Positions 1 to 7,634 of a stretch of 39,278 nucleotides of DNA are shown one piece after another; within the stretch, counting starts at the first letter, position 1, and every line of letters starts with the position of its first letter. Below the pieces are notes generated by a model. That model did no database searches. It worked only from the letters and a program-made list of their open reading frames with translations, and had not been told where the DNA came from. Where the stretch lies: positions 1 through 39,278 of the forward strand of contig JABJJN010000065.1 in assembly GCA_018660835.1 (NCBI GenBank), read 5' to 3'. Both the position numbers and the translations under genes were made by a program. The stretch comes from Gemmatimonadota bacterium (GTDB lineage: Bacteria > Latescibacterota > UBA2968 > UBA8231).

Positions 1-1487
1 CGCTGAGCCAATCCCTGACCTTCACCCACGACGCCGCGGGCAGTCCCTCGGTTGTGACGATGACGGGCACCGGGACGGCGCCGATTTTCGGCGTTGATGT
101 GGATCCGCTGATTTTCGGCAATGTGAATGTCGGCACGCCCTCGGTGCTGCAGATTACCGTGACCAATACGGGCACCGCACCGCTGACCGTGACCTCTATC
201 GTCTCCGACCTCGGTGATTTTGTACCCGATCTGACCGGGACACCGAATATTGTTCTGGCCGCGCTAACTGGCAGCCAGGTCATCAACGTCACCTTCACTC
301 CTAGTTTGGCAGGATTACGGACCGGCAACCTGACCTTCACCCACGACGACCCAGTCGCGGGCAGTCTCTCGGTTGTGTCGATGACGGGCACCGGGACGGC
401 GCCGATTTTCGGCGTTACACCGACGTCGCTGATTTTCGGCAATGTGAATGTCGGCACGCCCTCGGTGCTGCAGATTACCGTGACCAATACGGGCACCGGA
501 CCGCTGACCTTGTCCTCTATCGTCTCCAGCCACCTTGATTTTGTACACGACGGGACACCGATTGTTCTGGCCGCAGGCGCTAACGTGGTCGTCAACGTCA
601 CCTTCACTCCAAGTTCGCCAGGCGGCATATCCGGCTCCCTGACCTTCACCCACGACGCCGCGGGCAGTCCCTCGGCTGTGTCGATGACGGGCACCGGAAT
701 AGGCCCCGGTATCGACGTTACACCGACGTCGCTGAGTTTCGGCAATGTCGTGATCCTTGACTCCAAGGCGTTGACCCTGAATGTGACCAATACGGGCAAC
801 ACCAACCTGGTGGTGTCCAGTATCACCTCGAACGATTTGCAGTTCGTACGGGACGTGACCTCCTTCACAGTTGCTCCGAGCGCTATTCAGGTGGTCGAAG
901 TCACCTTCACTCCTGTCATAGGTGGCTCCATGTCCGGCTCCCTGACCATCAGCCACAACGCCGGCAGTGACGTGGTTGTGGCCATGACAGGGGATGGAAC
1001 CGTCCGCGTTTCAACGCCCCTTGACCTGGTCCTCGATTTCGGTGCTGTTGAGACCGACAATTTTCGCACGTTACCCGTGGAATTGTTCAACCCAAGCGCC
1101 GTGAACCTGACCATAACTGGCATCGTATCAAACGACCCCTCCTTTGTTGCCGATCTCAACACCTTTGTGATGCCCCCGTTGGGGACTCAGATCGTCAACG
1201 TTACTTTTGCGCCGAGACGGCGGGGGAATTATGAGGGACTACTGTCCGTTACGCACAACCCGACGGTAACCGTGAGTATGATCGGAGGCACCCCTATCGG
1301 GGCCTCAGAAAAGAGCACCGATAATCCGCTGGTCATCGTCGTAGCCTTTGGCGGGGAGTGGCTCTTGGCTGTGCTGGTAGGCGCCTACGGGCTGTACAGA
1401 CTGAGGAGAGATCACATGATTGATTCCCTAACAGAGGGCGTAGATCCGCCCCATGAAGACCCACCGCCGCACGGAGCGATAACATGA
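1..1487 (+). CDS. Choice-of-anchor-D / ASH-like repeat surface protein, 3' part
   Basis: The reading frame is open to the left edge (first whole codon at 3), so the gene is cut 5'; 494 residues are visible. It is built of tandem immunoglobulin-like units of about 100 residues, starting at nt 66, 387, 690 and 990. Each has a LxFGxV strand, a TVTNTGTxPLT segment, a VNVTFTPxxxG strand and an SLTFTHD strand, and ends in MTGTG. This is the pattern of the choice-of-anchor-D/HYDIN-ASH families found in secreted or surface adhesin-like proteins. After the last unit a linker leads to one hydrophobic segment (about nt 1326-1395, NPLVIVV... to YGLYRLRR) and a basic cluster, then a 25-residue acidic/Pro-rich tail. 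TM plus basic cluster resembles a CTERM sorting anchor, and the next gene is an exosortase-family protein overlapping by 4 nt (ATGA). The tail is longer than in usual CTERM signals. Exact ligand unknown. Confidence 0.85.
   Translation, partial: LSQSLTFTHDAAGSPSVVTMTGTGTAPIFGVDVDPLIFGNVNVGTPSVLQITVTNTGTAPLTVTSIVSDLGDFVPDLTGTPNIVLAALTGSQVINVTFTPSLAGLRTGNLTFTHDDPVAGSLSVVSMTGTGTAPIFGVTPTSLIFGNVNVGTPSVLQITVTNTGTGPLTLSSIVSSHLDFVHDGTPIVLAAGANVVVNVTFTPSSPGGISGSLTFTHDAAGSPSAVSMTGTGIGPGIDVTPTSLSFGNVVILDSKALTLNVTNTGNTNLVVSSITSNDLQFVRDVTSFTVAPSAIQVVEVTFTPVIGGSMSGSLTISHNAGSDVVVAMTGDGTVRVSTPLDLVLDFGAVETDNFRTLPVELFNPSAVNLTITGIVSNDPSFVADLNTFVMPPLGTQIVNVTFAPRRRGNYEGLLSVTHNPTVTVSMIGGTPIGASEKSTDNPLVIVVAFGGEWLLAVLVGAYGLYRLRRDHMIDSLTEGVDPPHEDPPPHGAIT
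66..1283 (+). repeat. Tandem ASH-like repeat units, 321/303/300/294 bp
   Basis: Four units run 66-386, 387-689, 690-989 and 990-1283; part of a fifth lies at the left edge. The first two are nearly identical at DNA level over their start (108-177 matches 429-498 exactly), while the last two have drifted strongly. The end of the second unit (about 639-698) again nearly matches nt 15-74. This suggests recent duplication at the N-terminal side and older units next to the membrane anchor. Confidence 0.85.
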
Positions 1488-2020
1488 GTCAGTCCATCCC
1501 CTCCAGACTCCACGGATCGAGGTTCTCGATCCTCTTTGGCGCCTGCCTAGGTCTGCTGTTTCTCGGATTCAGCTACGGGGAGTCTGTTCTCGGCCTCCTC
1601 TACCTATACCCAATATCTGTGTCGGCGGCTGCACTTCTCAACCTGATCGGCATACCCACGTCGCTGAGTACGGACTCCCTGGCTGAAGGGTTCTGTGCCC
1701 TGGCCATGAAGGGCGTCGTTTTCCAGGTCAAACACGAATGTACCGGGCTCTTCGCTCTCTTTACCTATCTGGCGGCGGTATGCGCCTATCCGTCACGAAT
1801 GGTCCACAAGGTGTGGGGTGTGCTCTGTGGCGTCCCCCTGTTTTTCGTCTATGCGGCATGTCGCCTGACGTTACTGGGGCTGATCGCCCAAGCCATGCCC
1901 GCCTGGCTCCAGTACTTTCACGTCTATTTCCTGGTGATACTCAATCTGGGATTCACCATGTTCCTGTGGGCGACCTGGGTAAGGCGCGGGCCCCTGGTTG
2001 GGAGGGACGGCCACAGATGA
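1484..2020 (+). CDS. Small exosortase/archaeosortase-family protein
   Basis: A 178-residue multi-pass membrane protein with about five hydrophobic segments. It carries the family's three conserved residues: Cys86 in HECTG, Arg127 in ACRLTLL and His146 in YFHVYF. These are the proposed catalytic Cys/Arg/His of exosortases and archaeosortases, membrane transpeptidase-like enzymes that remove or replace C-terminal CTERM anchors of exported proteins. The 41-residue spacing between Cys and Arg fits the family as I recall it. At 178 residues it is a short member, close in size to XrtH-type enzymes. The start ATG overlaps the stop of the upstream repeat protein (ATGA), so the two are probably translationally coupled and work as enzyme and substrate. 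The exact subfamily cannot be named by eye. Confidence 0.82.
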   Translation: MSQSIPSRLHGSRFSILFGACLGLLFLGFSYGESVLGLLYLYPISVSAAALLNLIGIPTSLSTDSLAEGFCALAMKGVVFQVKHECTGLFALFTYLAAVCAYPSRMVHKVWGVLCGVPLFFVYAACRLTLLGLIAQAMPAWLQYFHVYFLVILNLGFTMFLWATWVRRGPLVGRDGHR

Positions 2021-2104
2021 ACGGCCTTGCCCCGCTTTTCCCTGCCGGGTAACGGATGCCGTGGCGGCCTCGAACGGCCCCTTGTGGTGGTCCGACGTCG
2101 GGCG

Positions 2105-2126
2105 TCGCCAGAGGCGAGATCTGGCG
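2105..2126. terminator. Weak hairpin between convergent genes
   Basis: The 233-bp spacer between the exosortase gene and the next minus-strand gene holds two alternative small hairpins. One is TCGCC-AGA-GGCGA (2105-2117); the other is CGCCAG paired with CTGGCG (2106-2111 with 2121-2126). There is no U-run, so termination is only a guess from the convergent layout. Nothing else was seen in 2021-2253. Confidence 0.25.
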
Positions 2127-2253
2127 TACTTCGGTTATACGGGGTGCATAGCCGATCTCGTTTTTTCGCGTTCTCGGGTCCGCAAGCCACCCGGCCTGGG
2201 GCTCACCTTCCTAATACAGAGCCCCATATGCAGGGCCGGTCACTCTTCCAAAC

Positions 2254-3033
2254 TCAGTCCGCGACAGCGAACAACTCGCTGACAGCGGCCACCTTGGCCA
2301 CCTTCGCGTAATGCAATGTCTCGGCCGACGGATTCTGGTCGACTGGATTCTGGTCGACTAGGGTCGGCACACGCAGAACGAATTCGGCCTCGTCCAACTG
2401 ATTGTACATCACGTAGGCGAACTGAAGTCGGTCAACGAGCAGTTCTTCCGTCGACGTGAAATCTGGATGGAGAATCGGTCCCACGTCCACCTGAAATCGA
2501 TTCTCGGGTGGATGCACATTCACGTAGGGGATCGGGTACTCGAGGCGGGCCCTCCAGCCTCGCTCTGAATCGATCAGCGTTGTGCTGCCAATCATGGTCT
2601 CGCCCGCGAGGGTTGAGGCAATGATGTCTTCGGTGGCGGTCAATGGGCGGGCCCCAATCGATTTCAGCAGAAACTGCAGATCCGTCCAGTAGGCAACCCC
2701 ACCGGCGAATCCCTTGCGGCGGACATCGTTGGCACCCGATTGGATCACGTCATCGTCGTGGTTGGCGAATTTCTTTTGCAGCGACGATTCGTGTTCACCG
2801 ACAATCGTGCACACTTCGGCGGTCGGCACCTGGGCGATGCCGATCTCCTTGTACATGTGCTCGCCGATACACTCTTTGCACAGGTAGTAGGTGAATGATC
2901 GTTCCGCAGACTGATCCGAATCGTCGGTCAAAGTGCACGAGGCCAGAATCTGGCTGCGGCAGGTGTTCATCTCGACGCCATCCTGTGCTGCGGTGTTGAT
3001 GACGTAGGACCGACGATAGTCGAGGACATTCAA
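2254..3033 (-). CDS. Uncharacterised protein
   Basis: A 259-residue soluble protein that I do not recognise. The start is a TTG at 3033, preceded by GAGGGG at good spacing; the next in-frame ATG would remove 21 residues. A CxxC pair (LCKEC) lies near residue 52, and several acidic stretches follow. Near the C-terminus the peptide VDQNP occurs twice in tandem because of a 15-bp duplication (2331-2360). It lies 7 nt after the stop of the GH-like gene at 3041-4654, so the two form an operon and probably act in the same catabolic step. No signal peptide is visible. Confidence 0.7.
   Translation of the reverse strand: MNVLDYRRSYVINTAAQDGVEMNTCRSQILASCTLTDDSDQSAERSFTYYLCKECIGEHMYKEIGIAQVPTAEVCTIVGEHESSLQKKFANHDDDVIQSGANDVRRKGFAGGVAYWTDLQFLLKSIGARPLTATEDIIASTLAGETMIGSTTLIDSERGWRARLEYPIPYVNVHPPENRFQVDVGPILHPDFTSTEELLVDRLQFAYVMYNQLDEAEFVLRVPTLVDQNPVDQNPSAETLHYAKVAKVAAVSELFAVAD
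2331..2360 (-). repeat. 15-bp in-frame tandem duplication
   Basis: GATTCTGGTCGACTG is followed directly by GATTCTGGTCGACTA. It duplicates five codons (VDQNP) inside the uncharacterised gene without breaking the frame. Confidence 0.9.
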
Positions 3034-3040
3034 GGGGCCC

Positions 3041-4654
3041 TCAAGCTTGTCTTGGGTCGGCGGCCCACTCGTCCCGGCGCGGGGCGTGTCGGCGATCTCT
3101 GTATTGGACGATCAATTCCACGTCGTGCAACAGCACGGGTGGGTCACAACGTGGGTCGTGGTGCGTCAGATCGACGCGGACCACGTTGTCTCCCTGCAGG
3201 GGGAGCGGCCCCAGGCGCAGCAGATCGACGGTGATCCAGTAGTGGCTGCCCAGGCGATTGCCGGGCACGGGTCGCACAGTATAGGTCCAGTCGTGCCACT
3301 CCTGGTCGTGGCGTAGAATTTGCTGGTCGTTGAACCACAGATCGAAGGTGTCGTCATGAATGAGCGACACGAGCCGGACACGCAACTCGCAGCGGGACAG
3401 CTCTCCAGCATCCTTCGCGGCGGCCACGTCATCGCTCAGATACAGGGTTTGTGTCGCGCCTGGCTGACCGACCTTGAGCTCTACCGGCAGAGGATGAGGC
3501 TGGTCGTAGTCACCGGGGGGGTCGTCGGGGCCATTGGGGCCCTGGCGTACGGCGTAGTACTTGTCTTTTCGTGTGAGCAATTCGGGATGCCCCATGTGGC
3601 GCAGATTTGCCAGATCTGCATCTGCATAGGGATAGCCGTTGGGATAGTAGGTGGAGAAGAACACGCCCTTGGCGCCAGCGGCATATCCATTGGCGGCCTG
3701 CGACACGAGCATTTCGCGTGGCGCCGTACGGAAGGCGTCGTGATTGACTTCCGTGGAAATGCTATGGACGATCTTCACATTCTTGCCGCTGGCGGCCGCG
3801 GTCAGTTCGGTGACACTCGCTGGGTGTTGCTCCATCCACCCCGTCGAGTGCGGTGGCATGGCGATCACGGTATCCACCATCTCATCACCGATCATGCTGG
3901 CCAGATCGATGCCCATCGCCTTGCAGCCTGACAGACTGGCCGCAGCGCGAATGAGTAGCCGTTTCGGGCGATTCTGTTGTTTTGCTGCCGCGTCGCACAG
4001 TCGTCTCACGTCGCCGATGAAATCGGTGAAGGTCTGCGTGTGTTCGGGAATCTCTCGACGCGCCAGAAAAGGGGCATAGTCGGCGAGATTGAGCTCGATA
4101 CCGTCCGTGTCATAACAGGAGACGAGCTCTTCGATCACGGCGAGGCGATTCTGCCGGACCTCGGCAATCGCATAGGAAAATCTCGCCGGGTCGTCCCAAC
4201 GGGCCTGCGGGAAATCCGGCTCGGGACCCACCTGGTATTCGGGATGGTCGAAACAGAAATCGGAGCAGCGGCAGTCGTTGACTTCGGCTGGTTCCTGATG
4301 CTGCATGCCGAGCAGAAGACTGGGGATGAAGTTGAAGCCCAAATCGTGGGCGCGCTCGCACACGATCTGCAATGGGTCGTTGCCGTCGGCTATGAATTGC
4401 TCCACGTTGAGGGCGGCGCGATACCAGATGATGTGATTCGTCCGTCGCAGATTATGTCCCCAGCGCTCGCCCACCTTTGTGTCGTAGAGCAACACGCGAC
4501 AATCGCCGACAGCATAGTTGATCGTGTCGATCCCCAGGTCGACAAGTTCATCGATCGGTGCTGTGTAGAGCCGCTTGTCCATCGGCGGTTCGTAGATGTA
4601 GACATTGGAGTGGCGTCCATCGGTGTAAAAGATGACCTCGTGATCGCGGCTCAT
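3041..4654 (-). CDS. Glycoside-hydrolase-like TIM-barrel protein
   Basis: 537 residues from the ATG at 4654, chosen because AAGGAAGG sits just upstream; the open frame runs further but would overlap the divergent gene at 4775. The first two thirds look like a family-10-like glycosidase TIM barrel (GHL type). The frame has IFYTDG near the start, a TDGIELN strand (typical of an acidic barrel residue), DVRRLCDAAAKQ, and later AAGAKGVFFSTYY. The last 150 residues form a beta-rich domain (LWFNDQQI, HYWITVDLLRLG, VELIVQYR) that may bind carbohydrate or pack on the barrel. No signal peptide is seen, so it is probably cytoplasmic. It is followed after 7 nt by the uncharacterised gene. The substrate cannot be told from sequence; hydrolysis itself is inferred. 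Confidence 0.7.
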   Translation of the reverse strand: MSRDHEVIFYTDGRHSNVYIYEPPMDKRLYTAPIDELVDLGIDTINYAVGDCRVLLYDTKVGERWGHNLRRTNHIIWYRAALNVEQFIADGNDPLQIVCERAHDLGFNFIPSLLLGMQHQEPAEVNDCRCSDFCFDHPEYQVGPEPDFPQARWDDPARFSYAIAEVRQNRLAVIEELVSCYDTDGIELNLADYAPFLARREIPEHTQTFTDFIGDVRRLCDAAAKQQNRPKRLLIRAAASLSGCKAMGIDLASMIGDEMVDTVIAMPPHSTGWMEQHPASVTELTAAASGKNVKIVHSISTEVNHDAFRTAPREMLVSQAANGYAAGAKGVFFSTYYPNGYPYADADLANLRHMGHPELLTRKDKYYAVRQGPNGPDDPPGDYDQPHPLPVELKVGQPGATQTLYLSDDVAAAKDAGELSRCELRVRLVSLIHDDTFDLWFNDQQILRHDQEWHDWTYTVRPVPGNRLGSHYWITVDLLRLGPLPLQGDNVVRVDLTHHDPRCDPPVLLHDVELIVQYRDRRHAPRRDEWAADPRQA

Positions 4655-4698
4655 GGGACCTTCCTTGTCACGCATGGTTGGACGGCGAGGGTCGCTAT

Positions 4699-4744
4699 AG
4701 ATTCGCAGCCTTCGCATCGATGTGGCTATAACCCTAGCGAATCT
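4699..4744. promoter_or_regulatory. Operator-like inverted repeats in divergent spacer
   Basis: The 120-bp spacer between the divergent GH-like and isomerase genes contains an exact 8-bp inverted repeat, AGATTCGC (4699-4706) and GCGAATCT (4737-4744). It encloses the perfect palindrome CATCGATG (4715-4722) and a TATAAC hexamer that could be a -10 box. The arrangement fits a regulator site over divergent promoters, but no regulator is identified. Confidence 0.35.
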
Positions 4745-4774
4745 GCATCGTGAAACAAACTCTGAGAGAGATCG

Positions 4775-5590
4775 ATGATCAAGATTGGCTGTAACTATCT
4801 CAGCTTCAAAGGGGCCGAGATCAGCGTCGAGGATTTTATTCAGACGTGCCACAATCTGAGCCTCGACTGCGTCGACTTCCATCAACGGGCCTTTGCTTCA
4901 CACGAGACGGACTATCTGTTGGGTCTCAAACGTCAGTGCCTCGACCTCGGGCTACCTGTTGGGTATCTGGGAATGGGCGGTGGTTTCGCCGGAGATGAAG
5001 AGTTTCAGCAGAGCAAGATCGCCGAGGCAAAGGGTGCCATCGATATGGCGCTGGTTCTCGGTGCACCATTGGTCCGAGTCTTTGGATGGTCGGCGACCGA
5101 CACCCAGGAGCGTGAGCCACTCTTTGCGGCCCTGGCCAGATGTCTGCGTGAGGTGTGCGAATACGGGGCGGAGCGCGGCGTGGTGGTAGCGCTGCAGAAT
5201 CACAACAATCGCAATCTGGCGGCGACAGGTCCCGATGTGCTGCGCATCCGCGATGAGGTGGACCATACGAATTTTTCCCTCGTCGTCGACACCGGGCAGT
5301 GGCGTGGTGCGCACGGCGCCTTCGGCGACATGGATCCCGATGTGGACATCTACGCCTACATCGAACAGACCCTTCCATTTGCCAGCTATGTGCGCTGCAA
5401 GATCTATCAGATTGCCAGTGGCCGCGAAGAGATCCTCGACTATCAGCGGATTGGCTGTCTGCTAAGGGCGGTGAATTACAACGGCTGTATCTCTATTGTC
5501 TATGAGGGTGACGATGAGGAAGATCGCCCGGTCTCGATCGCCAAAGCGGCGGCACACTTACGAACAGTATTCACGGAGGAAGCCGAATGA
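4775..5590 (+). CDS. Sugar phosphate isomerase/epimerase-like TIM-barrel protein
   Basis: 271 residues, typical for the xylose-isomerase-like/AP-endonuclease-2 TIM barrel family. That family includes sugar epimerases, inosose dehydratases and hydroxypyruvate isomerases. Recognisable barrel strands are MIKIGCNYLS at the start, LVRVFGW, VVALQNHNN, SLVVDTGQW, VRCKIY and SIVYEGDD at the end. Asp172 and Glu244 sit where metal ligands are expected. The usual first Glu of the ENH motif is Gln141 here, so metal binding may differ. GAGAGAG precedes the ATG. The stop overlaps the next start (ATGA), so it is coupled to the SDR epimerase. Both lie divergent from the GH-like gene, fitting a small sugar-processing locus. 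Confidence 0.85.
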   Translation: MIKIGCNYLSFKGAEISVEDFIQTCHNLSLDCVDFHQRAFASHETDYLLGLKRQCLDLGLPVGYLGMGGGFAGDEEFQQSKIAEAKGAIDMALVLGAPLVRVFGWSATDTQEREPLFAALARCLREVCEYGAERGVVVALQNHNNRNLAATGPDVLRIRDEVDHTNFSLVVDTGQWRGAHGAFGDMDPDVDIYAYIEQTLPFASYVRCKIYQIASGREEILDYQRIGCLLRAVNYNGCISIVYEGDDEEDRPVSIAKAAAHLRTVFTEEAE

Positions 5591-6348
5591 AGATTGCTGT
5601 CTTTGGTGCCGAGGGCTGGACGGGGCGTGCCGTGCTGGCCAACCTGGAGGGCAAACACGAGACCCGAGCTGTCGTGTTCTCCCCAGACTCGTGGGATCAG
5701 TGGAATGACATCGATGGCACGTGGGCCGGCGACGATGTGCATTACGGAGACATCGTCGACTTTGATTTCGTTCATTCAGCCACAGAAGATGTGGATGCGA
5801 TCATTCACCTGGCCGTACACTTCCCCTACCGCTCGGAGCTCCGGGAGGAAGACAATACCCAGTCCTTCCTGGTGAATCTGAAGGGCCTATGGAACGTGCT
5901 GGAGTCGGCACAGCGACGCGGGATCGAGCGCGTCGTGCATATGGGCTCGTGCAGCGCGGCGCATCCGAGAGGCGTGTTCTTCTCTGCGGAAACGCGCAGT
6001 ATGGAGGGCTCTCAATACGGTATTCAGAAGCGTCTGCAGGAGGAAATGTGCAGGCAATTCCACGATGCCTATGGCATGAAGACCGTCGTATTGCGTCCTG
6101 ACTACATCGTTGACAGTCGAGCGGGGATCGGACGCGCCCGAGAGTCGCTGGCAGGGAGCTATCGCAATGGCCTCGTCTGTCGGCATGATCTTGCTGAGGC
6201 GTGTCGGCTCGCCGCCGAGTCGACGACGGTCGGGCATGAGGTGCTGCACGTGGTGGGGACGCCCGAGGCACGAGAGACCTGCAATGTTGCTCGTACTGAG
6301 GAGCTCCTTGGACTGAAGTTCCGAGGTGATCTGGAGCAATACAGATAG
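5587..6348 (+). CDS. NAD-dependent epimerase/dehydratase (extended SDR)
   Basis: 253 residues with an N-terminal Rossmann motif FGAEGWTG (residues 6-13), the substrate/cofactor Ser region MGSCSAA (119-125) and the catalytic YxxxK as Tyr144/Lys148 in QYGIQK. The family interconverts or oxidises nucleotide sugars and related sugars with NAD(P). It is somewhat shorter than classical sugar epimerases (about 310), mainly in the C-terminal substrate lobe. Translation is coupled to the upstream isomerase by ATGA. The exact substrate is unknown. Confidence 0.85.
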   Translation: MKIAVFGAEGWTGRAVLANLEGKHETRAVVFSPDSWDQWNDIDGTWAGDDVHYGDIVDFDFVHSATEDVDAIIHLAVHFPYRSELREEDNTQSFLVNLKGLWNVLESAQRRGIERVVHMGSCSAAHPRGVFFSAETRSMEGSQYGIQKRLQEEMCRQFHDAYGMKTVVLRPDYIVDSRAGIGRARESLAGSYRNGLVCRHDLAEACRLAAESTTVGHEVLHVVGTPEARETCNVARTEELLGLKFRGDLEQYR

Positions 6349-6361
6349 GTTGTAGGTGGCG

Positions 6362-6382
6362 GACAGGACAGCGTTGTCTGTC
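6362..6382. terminator. Possible hairpin between convergent genes
   Basis: GACAG-g-ACA pairs with TGT-CTGTC across a GCGT loop, eight pairs with one bulge, in the 63-bp gap between the convergent SDR and PhyH-like genes. No T-run follows, so the terminator role is tentative. Confidence 0.3.
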
Positions 6383-6411
6383 GGTAGACGCCGGTCTCGT
6401 CGCGTCCAGGG

Positions 6412-7632
6412 TCACTCGTCGAAGATGCCGACTCTTCCACCCGTCAGCTGTCGATCGAAACTGTGCTGCAGCAGCTGTGTCAGTGTCGCTGGCAACTCGC
6501 CCCGCTGTGCCTTCAGCGCCCACACGGGAGGAACTGCCTGCGGTGGTTGGACGATACCGCTGTCCTCGTCGGTCTTGCGATAGCAGAACAGGGAGCACCA
6601 CCGCGTAGCGCGCTCCAGTGCTTTTGGGGAGACTGCGTGAGCAGCATGTGACAGGCAACAGACGATCGAACCCGGTGCCAGGTCGAGGTGCTCGATTTCC
6701 AGAGGTTTGCCCGTGACGGGGTGTTGTTGCCCCTGCATCCAACCAGCCCGCAAGGCAGCATCATCGTCGGCACGGCAACCGGTAGGATCGCGAAACAGGT
6801 GGCTGCCGGCGACGAGCTTCAGGCCGCCATCCTCGTCGGCACTGAATCCCTGGGGATAGCAGAGGGTCAGATTGATATTCGGCTGGCGGCGATAGACCTC
6901 GAGATCGTCGACGACAACACCATCGTCATGGCCGGCGCCAATCTTGTGACTATGCCACCGCCCACCGCCGTAGCCAGGTGCTCGCGAGAGTAGCTGGTTG
7001 TGGTCGAAATACACCGTTTTTGTCCCAAGACACAGACGCTGCAGATCTAGCATCTGCGGATGGGTCAACACATTCATGAGGAAGTCCACGTGCCCTGCGG
7101 AGAAATATTCGGCGAAGACACTGTGTTGGCGTAGCGTCAACACGCCCGCCTCATCATCACTTTGGGGCAAGAGTTGGCTGCCGCCGAGGGCTTTGCTGAT
7201 GTCCCGAGTGGCGACGGATGCCGTAGGAAATGTACGCCCGAGCCGGGGCCAGTCTATCGCCTTCCAGTCGCCGGAGATCAGCCGGTCATTGTATTGTTGG
7301 CCTTGGAGCAGGGCCTCGCTCCACGCGTCGATGGCTTTGGGTGTCATGACACCTTTGAGAACACAGGCGCCGTCACGCAGAAAAGCCTCTGCGTCGAATT
7401 GACTCAGTACCGACGTCCAGTCCATTAGATCTTCGCGATTGCCCTCCATGCGAGTGAAATCGTTGCGCGACCACTGGACGGGAGATCGAGGATTCCCCAC
7501 AAAGTCTGGTCGTGTCGCTTTTGCCAGCTCATCTGATGGTCGTTGTAGAACGTGGGCGAGCAAGGCATCATCGATGTGAGGCAGCAGGAGCGGGTTCCGC
7601 GGTGGACCGGCGGCGATGAGCTGCTTGCTCAT
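6412..7632 (-). CDS. Phytanoyl-CoA dioxygenase (PhyH)-like oxygenase
   Basis: 406 residues. PhyH-family proteins are Fe(II)/2-oxoglutarate oxygenases that hydroxylate small molecules. The double-stranded beta-helix region runs from about residue 205. It has WHSHKIG (His227, His229), a strand INLTLCYPQGFSADEDGGLKL in two pieces, the distal metal His in LSHAAHAVSP (His332) and basic residues Arg341/Arg344 that could hold 2-oxoglutarate. The usual HxD is HxH here. The N-terminal 90 residues are an extra extension. It starts 2 nt after the stop of the beta-propeller gene with AAGG upstream, as third gene of the SGNH-propeller-oxygenase operon. Substrate unknown. Confidence 0.8.
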   Translation of the reverse strand: MSKQLIAAGPPRNPLLLPHIDDALLAHVLQRPSDELAKATRPDFVGNPRSPVQWSRNDFTRMEGNREDLMDWTSVLSQFDAEAFLRDGACVLKGVMTPKAIDAWSEALLQGQQYNDRLISGDWKAIDWPRLGRTFPTASVATRDISKALGGSQLLPQSDDEAGVLTLRQHSVFAEYFSAGHVDFLMNVLTHPQMLDLQRLCLGTKTVYFDHNQLLSRAPGYGGGRWHSHKIGAGHDDGVVVDDLEVYRRQPNINLTLCYPQGFSADEDGGLKLVAGSHLFRDPTGCRADDDAALRAGWMQGQQHPVTGKPLEIEHLDLAPGSIVCCLSHAAHAVSPKALERATRWCSLFCYRKTDEDSGIVQPPQAVPPVWALKAQRGELPATLTQLLQHSFDRQLTGGRVGIFDE

Positions 7633-7634
7633 GA

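Noticed and set aside
315..1162. Long minus-strand frames opposite the repeat protein
   Set aside because: Shadow frames caused by the repeats and GC-rich codon use; low-complexity translation with no family pattern.
4655..4885. Longer start for the GH-like protein
   Set aside because: It overlaps the divergent isomerase gene, while ATG 4654 has a good ribosome binding site.
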